Of a stretch of 64,000 bases of DNA, positions 36,503 through 47,400 are shown piece after piece (position 1 is the first letter of the stretch; the number at the start of each line of letters is the position of its first letter). This stretch comes from Acinetobacter shaoyimingii (GTDB taxonomy: Bacteria > Pseudomonadota > Gammaproteobacteria > Pseudomonadales > Moraxellaceae). The notes under the pieces were generated by a model that searched no databases, was not told where the DNA came from, and worked only from the letters and a program-made list of their open reading frames with translations. The position numbers were made by a program, and so were the translations under genes. Location of the stretch: assembly GCF_011578045.1 (NCBI RefSeq), contig NZ_CP049801.1:1860001-1924000 (forward strand), given 5' to 3'.

Positions 36503-36976
36503 ATGCGCCTAACCACTCGCGGTCGCTACGCGGTGACTGCACTACTTGATCTAGCATTGCAGCCAACTGAGCAGACGATTACCTTAGCTGAAATTGCTGC
36601 TCGCCAAACTATCTCCGTTGCCTATTTAGAACAATTGTTTGCTAAATTGAAGCGTCATGGATTGGTCTCTAGCGTTCGTGGAGCAAATGGTGGTTACCAT
36701 TTAGCGCGTAATGCTGAAGAAATTACTGTGTTAGAAATTATTGAAGCTGTAAACGAAACTGTTGATGCAACACGTTGTGATCATAAAGGCAACTGCCAAA
36801 ATGGTGCGATGTGCTTAACTCATGATTTATGGCAAGAACTCTCCCATCACATTGCCGATTATTTAGCTAAAATCTCTCTTGCTGATCTCGTTGCTCGTGA
36901 CAACGTTCAAACTGTTGCCATTCGCCAAAATACAGCACCTTTAGATTCAGCCCTTTTATCGGTTACAGGTATTTGA
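36503..36976 (+). CDS. iscR: Fe-S cluster regulator IscR
   Basis: An Rrf2-family repressor, 157 residues from ATG 36503 ([19 protein letters not shown]), the usual family start. A GTG at 36491 opens the frame earlier. The winged helix occupies about residues 1-75. The [2Fe-2S] ligands Cys92, Cys98, Cys104 and His107 are at the same positions as in E. coli IscR. It is the first gene of iscRSUA-hscBA-fdx, under an IscR box. Confidence 0.96.
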   Translation: MRLTTRGRYAVTALLDLALQPTEQTITLAEIAARQTISVAYLEQLFAKLKRHGLVSSVRGANGGYHLARNAEEITVLEIIEAVNETVDATRCDHKGNCQNGAMCLTHDLWQELSHHIADYLAKISLADLVARDNVQTVAIRQNTAPLDSALLSVTGI

Positions 36977-36977
36977 C

Positions 36978-38195
36978 ATGAAACGTCCGATTTATCTTGA
37001 CTATGCTGCAACGACTCCTGTCGATCCACAAGTTGCTGAACGTATGATGGAATGTCTTACATATGAAGGCACTTTCGGAAATCCAGCATCACGCTCACAC
37101 GCATATGGTTGGCAAGCTGAAGAAAAAGTTGAATACGCACGTGAACAAGTTGCCAACTTAGTGAAAGCCGACCCACGTGAAATCGTGTTTACTTCTGGCG
37201 CAACTGAGTCTGACAACCTTGCACTTAAAGGTATTGCCCAGTTTTATGCTTCAAAAGGCAAACATATCATCACAAGTAAAATTGAACACAAAGCAATTTT
37301 AGATACTTGTCGTGAATTAGAAGAAGAAGGTTTTGAAATTACCTATTTAGAGCCACAAGCTCAAACTGGTTTGATCACACCTGAAATGGTTTCTGCTGCA
37401 CTTCGTCCAGATACGATTCTTGTTTCCCTCATGATGGTTAACAACGAAATTGGTACTGTGACTGACGTTGCTGCTATTGGTGAACTCACTCGTGCCAACA
37501 AAACATATTTCCATGTCGATGCTGCTCAAGCTGCAGGTAAAGTAGAAATTGATTTATCAACCATGAAAGTTGATTTAATGAGTTTCTCTGGCCATAAAAT
37601 TTATGGTCCTAAAGGTATTGGCGCGCTATTTGTTCGTCGTAGCCCACGTGTTCGTCTAAAAGCACAAATGCATGGTGGCGGTCATGAACGTGGTATGCGT
37701 TCAGGTACACTTCCTACTCATCAAATCGTGGGTATGGGTGAAGCATTTGAACTTGCAGGTAAGAATTTAGCATCTGAACAAGCACGTTTACGCGTACTTC
37801 GTGACAAACTTTGGAATGGTTTACAAGATTTAGAGCAAGTGTTCTTAAACGGTCACCCGACTCAAAACGTTGCAAACTACTTAAACGTGAGCTTCAACTT
37901 CGTTGAAGGTGAATCATTGATGATGGCATTGAAAGATGCTGCTGTTTCATCAGGTTCTGCATGTACTTCTGCAACTTTAGAACCTTCTTATGTTTTACGT
38001 GCACTTGGTTTATCTGATGAACTTGCACATAGCTCAATTCGTTTCAGTTTTGGTAAATACACCACTGAAGCAGATATTGATCATGTTTTAGAAGTCACTA
38101 AAGCAGCTGTAGTGAAATTACGTGACCTATCACCGCTTTGGGATATGTTCAAAGAAGGTGTTGACCTGTCTAAAGTAGAATGGGCTGAGCACTAA
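36978..38195 (+). CDS. iscS: Cysteine desulfurase IscS
   Basis: A 405-residue PLP enzyme, the sulfur donor for Fe-S clusters, and also for TusA and hence the tusDCBE relay encoded earlier in the window. Motifs are [14 protein letters not shown] at the start, the PLP-lysine in [16 protein letters not shown], and the mobile-loop Cys in [16 protein letters not shown]. It begins one base after the iscR stop. Length is as in E. coli IscS (404). Confidence 0.97.
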   Translation: MKRPIYLDYAATTPVDPQVAERMMECLTYEGTFGNPASRSHAYGWQAEEKVEYAREQVANLVKADPREIVFTSGATESDNLALKGIAQFYASKGKHIITSKIEHKAILDTCRELEEEGFEITYLEPQAQTGLITPEMVSAALRPDTILVSLMMVNNEIGTVTDVAAIGELTRANKTYFHVDAAQAAGKVEIDLSTMKVDLMSFSGHKIYGPKGIGALFVRRSPRVRLKAQMHGGGHERGMRSGTLPTHQIVGMGEAFELAGKNLASEQARLRVLRDKLWNGLQDLEQVFLNGHPTQNVANYLNVSFNFVEGESLMMALKDAAVSSGSACTSATLEPSYVLRALGLSDELAHSSIRFSFGKYTTEADIDHVLEVTKAAVVKLRDLSPLWDMFKEGVDLSKVEWAEH

Positions 38196-38210
38196 TACCG
38201 TACAACTTTC

Positions 38211-38266
38211 GGCATCCTGATTCAGCATTTCAATGAATCAATAGATTGAAAATTGAATCAGATGCC
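38211..38266 (+). promoter_or_regulatory. Strong hairpin between iscS and iscU
   Basis: GGCATC-c-TGATTCA (38211-38224) pairs with TGAATCAGATGCC (38254-38266), with a single bulged base. Inside the loop TTTCAAT (38228-38234) pairs with ATTGAAA (38245-38251). No T-run follows, so it is more likely an mRNA processing or stability element than a terminator. Confidence 0.65.
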
Positions 38267-38314
38267 ACAATATTAATTCTAATCTAGGCTGACCCCGAGG
38301 TTTGGAGAAGCATC

Positions 38315-38701
38315 ATGGCTTATAGCGAAAAAGTAATTGATCATTACGAAAACCCTCGTAATGTTGGTGTTTTAGACAAAAACGCTGAAAATGTTGGTAC
38401 TGGTATGGTTGGTGCACCAGCATGTGGTGACGTTATGCGTCTACAAATCCAAGTTGATGACAACGGTGTGATTGAAGAAGCACGTTTTAAAACTTATGGT
38501 TGTGGTTCTGCGATCGCATCGAGTTCATTAGTGACTGAGTGGTTAAAAGGTAAAACTTTAGACGAAGCTCAAGCCATTAAAAACATTGATATTGCAACCG
38601 AACTTGCACTTCCTCCAGTGAAAGTTCACTGCTCTGTACTTGCAGAAGATGCAATCAAAGCAGCTGTTGAAGATTACCGTAGCAAAAAAACGAAAGCTTA
38701 A
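38315..38701 (+). CDS. iscU: Fe-S cluster scaffold IscU
   Basis: A 128-residue scaffold on which IscS builds [2Fe-2S] clusters. Ligands are Cys37 (GAPACGDV, with Asp39), Cys63 (YGCGSA) and Cys106 (KVHCSV). The HscA-recognition motif LPPVK is at residues 99-103. TTTGGAGAAGC gives a good ribosome site. The 119-base gap from iscS contains a structured hairpin. Confidence 0.97.
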   Translation: MAYSEKVIDHYENPRNVGVLDKNAENVGTGMVGAPACGDVMRLQIQVDDNGVIEEARFKTYGCGSAIASSSLVTEWLKGKTLDEAQAIKNIDIATELALPPVKVHCSVLAEDAIKAAVEDYRSKKTKA

Positions 38702-38743
38702 TATTTTAAATATGAGCTTTATTGATGATTGAATGGAGTTTTC

Positions 38744-39064
38744 ATGATCAATTTAACTGAAAATGCTGCAACTCATATCAGCAATTACATTAAAAATCGC
38801 GGTAAGGGTGAAGGTATTCGCGTTGGTGTGAAAACTTCTGGTTGTTCAGGCTTGGCTTATGTACTCGAATTTGTGGACACTGCAGATTCGCATGACCAAG
38901 TATTTGAACAGTTTGGTGTTAAAGTTTTTGTAGATCCAAAAAGTATGGTGTATCTCGAAGGTATGGAGATGGATTATGTCAAAAATGGATTAAATGAAGG
39001 CTTTGAGTTTAACAACCCAAACAAAAAAGGTGAATGTGGTTGTGGTGAGTCGTTCACTGTCTAA
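38744..39064 (+). CDS. iscA: Fe-S assembly A-type carrier IscA
   Basis: A 106-residue A-type carrier from ATG 38744, which has GGAG five bases upstream. The frame opens five codons earlier. The three conserved cysteines are Cys34 (TSGCSGLAY) and Cys98/Cys100 (GECGCGESF). It accepts and delivers clusters to apoproteins. It follows iscU after 42 bases; a hairpin separates it from hscB. Confidence 0.95.
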   Translation: MINLTENAATHISNYIKNRGKGEGIRVGVKTSGCSGLAYVLEFVDTADSHDQVFEQFGVKVFVDPKSMVYLEGMEMDYVKNGLNEGFEFNNPNKKGECGCGESFTV

Positions 39065-39085
39065 TTTCATTTCCTTGCTCTATTC

Positions 39086-39116
39086 AATTAAAACAGTGTC
39101 ATGCACTGTTTTAATT
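39086..39116 (+). terminator. Hairpin between iscA and hscB, possible attenuator
   Basis: AATTAAAACAGTG and CACTGTTTTAATT form a perfect 13-bp stem around a 5-base TCATG loop. The right arm carries a TTTT run. It could terminate part of the transcripts after iscA or stabilise the upstream mRNA. Confidence 0.65.
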
Positions 39117-39165
39117 ACATTAACGATTTGCTTTTACCCCTTTATCATCTTGGAATTTTCTCCCA

Positions 39166-39681
39166 ATGAATCATTTTGAGTTGTTCAATCTCCCTGTAGC
39201 ACTCGATATTGATTTAGCAACTTTAAAATCAGAATTTTTAAAATTGCAGCAACAATATCATCCAGATAAAGCTGAAGATAAAGATCAAGCATTGATTAAA
39301 TCGAGCGAAATCAATCAGGCATATAAAGTCTTATCGAATGTTGATAGTCGTGCAGGATATTTGCTATCACTCAAAAAACAAGATCATCATTTAGACCAAT
39401 CCATCAATGATTTTGAGTTTTTACAATCTGCATTAGAAATTCGTGAACAGCTCGATGAAGCAAGCAATACCGAACAGCTAAATTCACTTAAAACTGAAGT
39501 ACAGCAATGGATTGATGGCCTCGTTCGTGAATTCAAAATTGATTATGATGCTGAAGATTGGGCTGAATCACGAGATACTGTTCGAAAGCTTCGTTTCTTC
39601 CAAAAAGTGATGAATGACATTTTGAAAGCTGAAGATCGTATTCTTGATGATGAAGATTTCGACCTCGATGATGATTTTTAA
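39166..39681 (+). CDS. hscB: Fe-S assembly co-chaperone HscB
   Basis: A 171-residue J-protein that brings IscU to HscA. The J-domain has HPD at residues 32-34 (QQQYHPDKAEDKD). The C-terminal IscU-binding three-helix domain extends to about residue 160. It ends in a very acidic tail (ILDDEDFDLDDDF). The start codon has little ribosome-site match. It sits between the iscA hairpin and hscA. Confidence 0.95.
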   Translation: MNHFELFNLPVALDIDLATLKSEFLKLQQQYHPDKAEDKDQALIKSSEINQAYKVLSNVDSRAGYLLSLKKQDHHLDQSINDFEFLQSALEIREQLDEASNTEQLNSLKTEVQQWIDGLVREFKIDYDAEDWAESRDTVRKLRFFQKVMNDILKAEDRILDDEDFDLDDDF

Positions 39682-39718
39682 TTTTATTTTTTTGACTTAT
39701 TTTCAAGGGATTTAACCC

Positions 39719-41578
39719 ATGGCACTCTTGCAAATTGCAGAACCAGGACAATCAAGTGCGCCACATGAACATCGTATTGCCATTGGCATCGATTTAGGCA
39801 CCACACACTCGCTTGTCGCGACAGTATTGTCAGGTAAAGCCAAAGTTCTCAATGACCAACAAGGTCGTGTGTTACTTCCATCAATTGTGCATTATTCAAA
39901 TCAAAATATTGAATTGGGTGATGATGCAAAACCATTTTTAACAACTGACCCTAAAAATACCATTGTTTCGGTAAAACGCTTTATGGGTCGTTCAAAAGCA
40001 GATATTAAGTTTCAACATCCTTATACCCTTGTGGGCGAAGACAATCAAATGCCTGCATTTGATACTGCGCAAGGTCATAAAACGCCTGTTGAGATTTCTG
40101 CTGAAATTTTAAAACAACTGAAAGATCGTGCTGAAGCCAGCTTAAATAACCCAGTCAATGGTGCTGTAATCACTGTTCCTGCCTATTTTGATGAAGCACA
40201 GCGCCAAGCAACACGTGATGCTGCTCAATTGGCTGGCTTGAATGTTCTTCGCTTGTTGAATGAACCTACAGCGGCGGCCGTGGCTTATGGTTTAGATCAA
40301 GACACCAACCTTGCGACTGACCGAAACTATGTGATTTACGACCTTGGTGGTGGTACATTTGACGTTTCAATTTTACGTTTTTCGCAAGGCGTTTTTGAAG
40401 TTTTAGCGACGGGTGGCCACACTGCACTCGGTGGTGATGATTTAGATCGTCTTATTCTTAAATGGGCGAAAAAACAGCTCAATATTGAAACACTGGATGA
40501 CAGTGAATACGCGCATGCTATTGTTGCAGCACGTAAAGCAAAAGAAGCTCTTTCTGATCAAGATTCAGTTGAGTTTTCAATGGCATCGCAAAGTATCACT
40601 TTAGACCGCCCTACTTTTGAGTCTGTGATTCAAGTAGCTCTCGATAAAACCATTAGTGTTTGCAAACGGGTTCTACGTGATGCGAAACTTGAACTTGATG
40701 ACATTCAAAACGTAGTCTTAGTCGGCGGTTCAACACGTTCATACGCTGTACAGCAAGCAGTTCGTCAAGTGTTCAATCAAGAACCTTTGTGCACCATCAA
40801 CCCAGATGAAGTTGTTGCGATTGGCGCTTCAATTACCGCAAATCAACTGATTGGCAACTCTAAAGATGGTTCGCTACTCCTAGATGTCACTCCGCTTTCA
40901 TTAGGGATTGAGACCATGGGTGGATTGGTCGAACGTTTGATTTCACGTAATACCGCTATTCCTGTCGCACGTCGTCAAGAATTCACCACCTATCAAGATG
41001 GTCAAACTGCCATGCTGATTCATGTGGTTCAAGGTGAACGTGACTTGGTTGAACACTGCCGTAGCTTAGGTCGTTTTGTATTGCGTGGTATTCCACCAAT
41101 GGTAGCAGGTCAAGCACGTATTGAAGTCACTTATCAAGTCGATGCTGATGGTTTACTTGCTGTCTCTGCACGCGAAACAACCTCAAATGTTTCGGCGCAT
41201 ATCGACATTAAACCGTCATATGGCTTATCTGATGCAGATATGGAACGCTTATTGTTAGATGGCTATAAGTTTGCATCCGAAGATAAAGACTTACGCCACT
41301 TGCAAGAAACCAAGGTTGAAGCGCAACGTGAACTTGAAGCCCTTGAACAAGCTTTAAAAGTTGATGCTCACTTGTTAGCTACTGCTCAACTTGAAGCGCT
41401 TGAAAAAGCCCGTGCTGATTTGCAAGCTCAACTTAAAACAGATGACATCAAAGTGATTGAACAAGCAGTTGAACAACTGAAAGTTCATAGTGATGCATTT
41501 GCTGCAGAACGTATGAATCAACATATTGATGATGCCTTAAAAGGCACAAAACTTGATGATTGGTCAAACTCTCACTAA
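39719..41578 (+). CDS. hscA: Fe-S assembly Hsp70 chaperone HscA
   Basis: A 619-residue specialised Hsp70, which with HscB drives cluster transfer from IscU. It has the ATPase signatures [14 protein letters not shown] (about 22-35), [13 protein letters not shown] and [13 protein letters not shown]. The substrate-binding domain and lid complete the protein (about 390-619). AAGGGA precedes the ATG. Length matches E. coli HscA (616). Confidence 0.97.
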   Translation: MALLQIAEPGQSSAPHEHRIAIGIDLGTTHSLVATVLSGKAKVLNDQQGRVLLPSIVHYSNQNIELGDDAKPFLTTDPKNTIVSVKRFMGRSKADIKFQHPYTLVGEDNQMPAFDTAQGHKTPVEISAEILKQLKDRAEASLNNPVNGAVITVPAYFDEAQRQATRDAAQLAGLNVLRLLNEPTAAAVAYGLDQDTNLATDRNYVIYDLGGGTFDVSILRFSQGVFEVLATGGHTALGGDDLDRLILKWAKKQLNIETLDDSEYAHAIVAARKAKEALSDQDSVEFSMASQSITLDRPTFESVIQVALDKTISVCKRVLRDAKLELDDIQNVVLVGGSTRSYAVQQAVRQVFNQEPLCTINPDEVVAIGASITANQLIGNSKDGSLLLDVTPLSLGIETMGGLVERLISRNTAIPVARRQEFTTYQDGQTAMLIHVVQGERDLVEHCRSLGRFVLRGIPPMVAGQARIEVTYQVDADGLLAVSARETTSNVSAHIDIKPSYGLSDADMERLLLDGYKFASEDKDLRHLQETKVEAQRELEALEQALKVDAHLLATAQLEALEKARADLQAQLKTDDIKVIEQAVEQLKVHSDAFAAERMNQHIDDALKGTKLDDWSNSH

Positions 41579-41594
41579 TTTATAGGTAAAAATT

Positions 41595-41933
41595 ATGCCA
41601 CGTATTAAAGTTCTTCCACATGCGCAAATTTGCCCAAATGGTGCTGAGTTTGAAGTTGAGCAAAATGCAAATCTTTGCGAAAGCCTACTCAAAAATGGGA
41701 TCAAAATTGAACATGCTTGCGATATGTCAGCAGCGTGCACCACATGCCATGTGATCGTTCGCAAAGGCTTTGACGGTCTTGACGAAATGAATGATGTTGA
41801 AGCTGATCTACTAGACCGTGCTTGGGGCTTAGAACCAGATTCACGTCTTTCATGCCAAGTTAAAATTGAAGATGAAGATTTAGAAGTTGAAATTCCGAAG
41901 TACACCATTAACCATGCTTCAGAAAATCACTAA
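41595..41933 (+). CDS. fdx: Isc-type [2Fe-2S] ferredoxin
   Basis: A 112-residue adrenodoxin-type ferredoxin supplying electrons to Fe-S assembly. The cluster ligands are Cys42, Cys48, Cys51 (ACDMSAACTTCH) and Cys87 (RLSCQV). It begins 16 bases after hscA. It is the last gene of the isc operon here; no iscX follows, unlike in E. coli. Confidence 0.96.
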   Translation: MPRIKVLPHAQICPNGAEFEVEQNANLCESLLKNGIKIEHACDMSAACTTCHVIVRKGFDGLDEMNDVEADLLDRAWGLEPDSRLSCQVKIEDEDLEVEIPKYTINHASENH

Positions 41934-41950
41934 TTAAAATTGTTTTAAAT

Positions 41951-41980
41951 AAAAAAGGTCACTTCAAGTGACCTTTTTTA
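41951..41980. terminator. Bidirectional terminator after the isc operon
   Basis: GGTCACTT / AAGTGACC flanked by A6 and T7. It lies between fdx and the convergent cyclase gene. Confidence 0.9.
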
Positions 41981-42059
41981 TTTCTACCTTTTGTTTCATC
42001 TTGAACGAAGGCAACAATTGACTATATTGAGTCCTTAGCTATAAGTGATTAGTTATTCA

Positions 42060-43526
42060 TTAGCCATGTTCAATCGGTTGGTTTGTTTCAACTGGCTTCA
42101 CTTCATCTTCCGGATTAAGCTTTACCACACCAGACACGGTGGTTAAATTTTTCTGAACTTTGATGCGCTCAATCATTTCCTCAAGTACAGAAAGTAATTC
42201 AGCATATTCATAGTTTTGAACTTCTTCCAAATTTAATACCAAATGAAAGCCTTTGTATTCATAATCAAACCATTGCTGACTATCTTTCTTATTGGCATAT
42301 TTTTCCATGACTTGCCAACTTTTTACAGGTTGTTGAATCCCTTTCAACTCAATCGGCGCTTGAGGCGCACACAAATAATCATTTTTAACCAGTTTATGGG
42401 TATCATCCGAAATTAAGATTTCATCTATTTCTGCTGCACTTTGTAAACGCGCAGCAAGATTTGCATCACGTCCGACAATGGTATACGCCATACGATGCAC
42501 AGCACCATAATTTCCTACGTGGCAGTAGCCCGTACTGATACCCATACGGATATGTAACGGCGGATAACCCATTTTCAGCCAACGTTCACGCAAAAACTTC
42601 ATTTGCTGACGCATAGATAAAGCCATATCTAGACAGTTTTTCGCATCTTGTTCAGTCCCTTGAGAATCAGGATCCCCAAAGAAAATTAAGATGGCATCGC
42701 CCATAAACTTATCGATCGTACCACCATATTGTTTAGCTATTTCCGTCATATGACTTAAATAGTCATTTAAAACAAAGGCTAAATCGTCTGGGATAAGGGT
42801 TTCAGAAAGCTCCGTAAAGCCTTGTATGTCTGAAAAGAAAATGGTGATTTTTTTTCGTTTGTATTCCAGTTTTGCTTCGGTCTCACCGCGCATAATCGAT
42901 TGCCACAACTGAATCGGGGCATAACGACTCAATTGATTGGACAATTCAATATAACGATTCATTTCTTTAAAATAGGTTTGACGTTGCAAGTCTACTTTTA
43001 AAATCTGCTTTTGCTGATAATAACTTGCGAAATTGACAAAAATAATCGCACACATACAAGCAACAACGGACAACTCAATCGAAGTTTGCTGAAAGTATTC
43101 TTGAAACCCAAAAATGAAAATTGTACAAAAATAGAAAGCGAAAATTGCCAAGAGGATGGAAAATGAACTCATCATCATGGAAATTTTATTGTTCAATGCG
43201 GTATACAATATTCCAAAAAGCAGAACAAAAGTAACAACCAAACTTAAATGCACTGCTGCTAATGCGCTCGCAACAACAATGGTATCGATCAGAAAGAAAA
43301 CATTACTTCGTAGACTTGTACCATAACGATACTGCAAAGCATGTGATATTCGAGGACCGAAAAAAATGACGAAAAAAACCAGAATTGGAAAAAAAATTTG
43401 ATAATTTGAATTCGGTGAAGTGAAGTAATAGATCACAACCAAAAGCGAAATCATAAAGTACCCCATAACCCTTTGGAGTACTTCAAACTGCTTCGGTTCT
43501 TTATCTAGCAAACGATCTAATGGCAA
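42060..43526 (-). CDS. Membrane class III adenylate/guanylate cyclase
   Basis: A 488-residue protein. The N-terminal ~170 residues hold about six membrane segments. A class III cyclase domain follows (about 225-400), with the metal-binding Asp in FFSDIQGFTELS, GDAILIFFGD, and the C-terminal TIVGRDANLAARLQ. It probably makes cAMP. A. baumannii has a class III cyclase, CavA, but I cannot confirm this is its counterpart. The start is a TTG with GAGG nine bases upstream; no ATG fits. Confidence 0.86.
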   Translation of the reverse strand: MPLDRLLDKEPKQFEVLQRVMGYFMISLLVVIYYFTSPNSNYQIFFPILVFFVIFFGPRISHALQYRYGTSLRSNVFFLIDTIVVASALAAVHLSLVVTFVLLFGILYTALNNKISMMMSSFSILLAIFAFYFCTIFIFGFQEYFQQTSIELSVVACMCAIIFVNFASYYQQKQILKVDLQRQTYFKEMNRYIELSNQLSRYAPIQLWQSIMRGETEAKLEYKRKKITIFFSDIQGFTELSETLIPDDLAFVLNDYLSHMTEIAKQYGGTIDKFMGDAILIFFGDPDSQGTEQDAKNCLDMALSMRQQMKFLRERWLKMGYPPLHIRMGISTGYCHVGNYGAVHRMAYTIVGRDANLAARLQSAAEIDEILISDDTHKLVKNDYLCAPQAPIELKGIQQPVKSWQVMEKYANKKDSQQWFDYEYKGFHLVLNLEEVQNYEYAELLSVLEEMIERIKVQKNLTTVSGVVKLNPEDEVKPVETNQPIEHG

Positions 43527-43544
43527 ATGCTATTACCTCATCAC

Positions 43545-43563
43545 ACTATAATATTATTATAGT
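43545..43563. promoter_or_regulatory. 19-bp palindrome upstream of the cyclase gene
   Basis: ACTATAATA-T-TATTATAGT is a perfect inverted repeat with a one-base centre. It includes TATAAT-like sequence on both strands and lies 19 bases upstream of the cyclase start, so it may be a promoter element, an operator or both. Confidence 0.45.
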
Positions 43564-43588
43564 TATCCCTGTGTATGAACTGCAAATT

Positions 43589-44026
43589 TTAGTCCATACG
43601 CCAGTCGAATGGCATATCACCTTGACCACGCAATGCCAACATTAATGTTTGACGCATATGTGCTAAAACATCACTGCTATATGGCACAGCTGGAGCAGCA
43701 CCCCATACTGGCTTAGGCCAAGCAATATCATTTTGGTAACGCACAACATGGTGAAAATGCAATTGTGGTACCATATTTCCTAACGCTGCAACATTCATTT
43801 TATCTGCACGGAAAACGCGTGAAAGTTGACTTGATAACCAGCTCGATTCACGCAAAAACTGCTCTTGATCTGCTTGGCTTAATTCGTACAGTTCACCAAT
43901 ACCAGGAACACGTGGAATTAAAATCAGCCAAGGAAACTGCATATCATTCATTAAACGACATGTAGATAGCGGAAAATCGCCGACAAAAAATGTATCTTGA
44001 GCTAATTGTGGATGCAGACTAAACAT
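43589..44026 (-). CDS. HIT-family protein
   Basis: A 145-residue histidine-triad protein. The motif region is PQLHFHHVVRYQND, with three of the usual histidines in H-x-H-H form. HIT proteins hydrolyse nucleotide phosphoesters such as diadenosine polyphosphates or AMP conjugates. The N-terminal strand pattern (FPWLILIPRVPG) fits the fold. It lies 62 bases upstream of the cyclase gene on the same strand and could be cotranscribed. Confidence 0.88.
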   Translation of the reverse strand: MFSLHPQLAQDTFFVGDFPLSTCRLMNDMQFPWLILIPRVPGIGELYELSQADQEQFLRESSWLSSQLSRVFRADKMNVAALGNMVPQLHFHHVVRYQNDIAWPKPVWGAAPAVPYSSDVLAHMRQTLMLALRGQGDMPFDWRMD

Positions 44027-44402
44027 ATATTTATTAATGACGCAAAATAAAAGTGATGGCTAATACTAACACATCAGTTTTCAGCTGAATATTATTAGTA
44101 TTGTGTTTCGATACAAAAAAATTGCAATCAAATTGATTTGTATCACAGTTATACTCTAATGAATCCCTTAAATAAATCAAGCCTTTATATATACTTTATT
44201 GCTATTTTTTATAAAAACAACGACCCCAAAGGCAAAAGCCAGATGGTTTAACAGTTCAAACTTTATTAATTAAGCGATATCTATCCTAAATAAAACCAAC
44301 GCCCACCCATATATCCAATCAATATGAACAGGCGTTTATTCAATAAAAGGTAAAGCAAATGCTTTTTCCACCTTCATTCCATCTGAATCTTCAAGCATAT
44401 AT
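44027..44402. other. Gene-free interval with weak mfd terminator-like hairpin
   Basis: AACGCC (44298-44303) pairs with GGCGTT (44331-44336) around a partly self-paired loop. A TTTTATTT follows on the minus strand, so it may terminate mfd. The rest is AT-rich with only a 20-codon frame (44336-44398, minus) that I do not accept. Confidence 0.4.
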
Positions 44403-47400
44403 TTATGATGCTTGTTGTGATAAGCCTTTCAACAACTCATCTAAAATTTGATGCGCAAATTGAATCCGCTTTTCATTTTCCTCCAACATCACCATCACTT
44501 TTAAACGTTGTCCACCATCCATACGATAATATGTCGGCTGTTTTTGCATCATTTGAATAATACTGATCGCCTGCACGGGAGTATCTGGTGAAAACTCTAC
44601 ATGGCCACCACGTTCGCTCATATCAATTTTGGTGATACCCAATTGCTCCGCTTTAATACGCAGTTGATGTACGCTAAATAGCTGTTTAACTTGTTGCGGG
44701 GGCACACCAAAACGATCAATCAACTCCATACGTATATGGTCAAGCTTCTCTAAAGTATCTGTATTACTAATACGTTTATAAAATAAAAGTCGCTGATGCA
44801 CATCGCCAAGATATTCATCTGGAATACGTGCAGGCATATGTAAATTAATTTCGGCTGTGAGGCTTAAAGGCGCGTCAAAATTCGGTGTTTTACCCTGCTG
44901 AATGGCTTTGGTGGCCTTTTCCAGCATTTCCATATACAAGCTATAACCAATTGCTTGCATAGAACCACTTTGTTGCTCACCCAACAACTCACCTGCACCT
45001 CGGATTTCCAAATCTTCTGTAGCCAAGATAAACCCTGCACCTAAGTCAGATGCGCGTTGAATCGCATCTAACCGTTTTTCAGCATCACCTTTTAGGCCTT
45101 TAATTGAAGGCACCATTAAGTAAGCATAAGCTTGGTGATGCGAACGACCTACACGACCACGTAGCTGATGCAACTGCGCTAATCCCAGCTTATCGGCACG
45201 TTCTATGATAATGGTATTGGCATTTGGGACATCAATCCCTGTTTCTATAATGGTTGAACATACCAAAACATTGAATTCTTTATGGTAGAACTGTTGCATG
45301 ACTTGTTCGAGTTCACGTTCACGCATTTGACCATGCGCTACTGCCACACGTGCTTCTGGTACAAGGGTACGAATATTTTCAGCAGCTCGCTCAATACTAT
45401 CGACCTCATTGTGTAAGAGATAAACCTGACCACCACGCAACAATTCACGCAGAATTGCCTCTTTCATGGTGGCATCAGTTTGTTCATTGACAAAGGTTTT
45501 AACTGCCAAACGACGTGCTGGTGGCGTCGCAATAATCGATAAATCACGCATCCCAGAAAATGCCATATTCAGCGTACGTGGAATAGGTGTTGCGGTTAAG
45601 GTCAACATATCGACATCAGCACGCATAGCTTTAATACGTTCCTTGTCTCGTACGCCAAAACGATGCTCTTCATCGACAATCATTAAACCAAGATTTTTAA
45701 ATTGTACATTTTCTTGCAGGATTTTATGTGTACCAATGACAATATCAACTTTACCATCTTGCAAATCTTCAATGGTTTTAACATGGGATTTATTTGAACC
45801 AAAACGTGATAAGACCTCTATACGAATTGGCCAATCTGCAAAACGATCTTTAAATGACTCGAAATGCTGCTGTGCCAACAATGTTGTGGGTACCAATACT
45901 GCAACTTGCTTATTATTTTGTACCGCAACAAAAGCTGCCCGCATCGCCACTTCTGTTTTACCAAAACCGACATCGCCACACACCAAACGATCCATGGGTT
46001 TTGCCAATTGCATATCTGCCAAGGTTGCTTCAATTGCATTGGCTTGATCCAATGTCTCTTCATAAGCAAAACCACTGGAAAATTGCATATATGGTGTTTG
46101 ATCTAATTCAAAACTAAAACCAGGTTTGGCTTTACGGCGTGCTGAGATATGTAGCAATTCTGCTGCGACATCATGAATTTGTTCTAAGGCTTTACGTTTT
46201 GCCTTACTCCATGCATCTGTACCGAGCTTATGTAATGGTGCCAAGTCCGGATCACCACCGCTATAACGGCTAATCAGATGTAAATTGGTCACTGGCACAT
46301 AGACTTTTGCAGCATCGGCATAATCAAGTTGTAAAAACTCATAGTCTTGTTCATCGATACTGAGTGTAACCAAACCTGCATAACGCCCCACACCATGATC
46401 AATATGGACCACTGGTGCGCCAATACTCAGTTCAGTCAGACTGCGGACGAGGAATTCTTCTGAAACTTCATGTTGACGTTTACGACGGCGCTGCACCACA
46501 CGATGTTCATACAGCTGGTTTTCTGAAATCACGGTCAATTGATCATTCAGCAATAATCCACGCTCCAGTGGCGCACTGGTGATCGCAACAGAATATTGCT
46601 GTTGAATGAATTGTTGATAGTTTTCAACAACAGGAATTTCACCCAAACTTGAACGTAATGAATCTTTTAGAGTTTCTCTTCGACCTGCACTTTCAGCGAC
46701 CAACAATACAGGATGATTGGCTGAATCGACATAAGCCTTGACCATATGAAATGGACGTTCATGCTTTGGATCAACAGCAAGTCTTGGTGGCTGATCTGTA
46801 TTTAAGTTAATTGAACCTGATTTTTCATCAATTTTCTCAGGTGATGCAATAATTCGAGAAAATTGATTAATTGCTTCAAGCACTTGATTGGGTTGTAAGA
46901 AAATTTCTTCCGGTGCTAACAAAGGATGATCAAGATCATGTCGACGATCTTCATAACGGCGTACAATTTCTTTCCAATAATTCGTTAATTCCTCACCCAC
47001 GCCTTTATCTGTAATGACAACGGAATGACTTGGTAAGTATGAAGTAATGAGACTTTGTGTCTGCATCGCTTCTTTGGTGAAAAATAATGGAAAATAATAA
47101 TCTAATCCAGGTGATGCAATGCCTTCCAAAGCATCCTGATACATAGGATTTTTCTTTGGATTTGCCGTTGGAAAAGTTTCTGCATAACGATCACGAAAAA
47201 TTGCACGACCTTCTTTTAACGGAAATTCTTTTGCTGGTAATACGGTAAAATTGTCTAATTTTGTGGTGGTTCTTTGCGTTTCAGGATCAAAAAACTTCAG
47301 GCTATCAATTTCATCATCAAACAAATCGATTCGAATTGGAGCATCTTGACCTGAAGCATAGATATCCATGATGCTACCACGTACCGCAAACTCTCCATGA

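Noticed and set aside
44336..44398. 20-codon frame downstream of mfd on the minus strand
   Set aside because: Too short, no family resemblance, and it lies in the probable mfd 3' region.
45466..46047. 193-codon plus-strand frame inside mfd
   Set aside because: Antisense shadow of a well-conserved gene, with no ribosome site and no recognisable protein.
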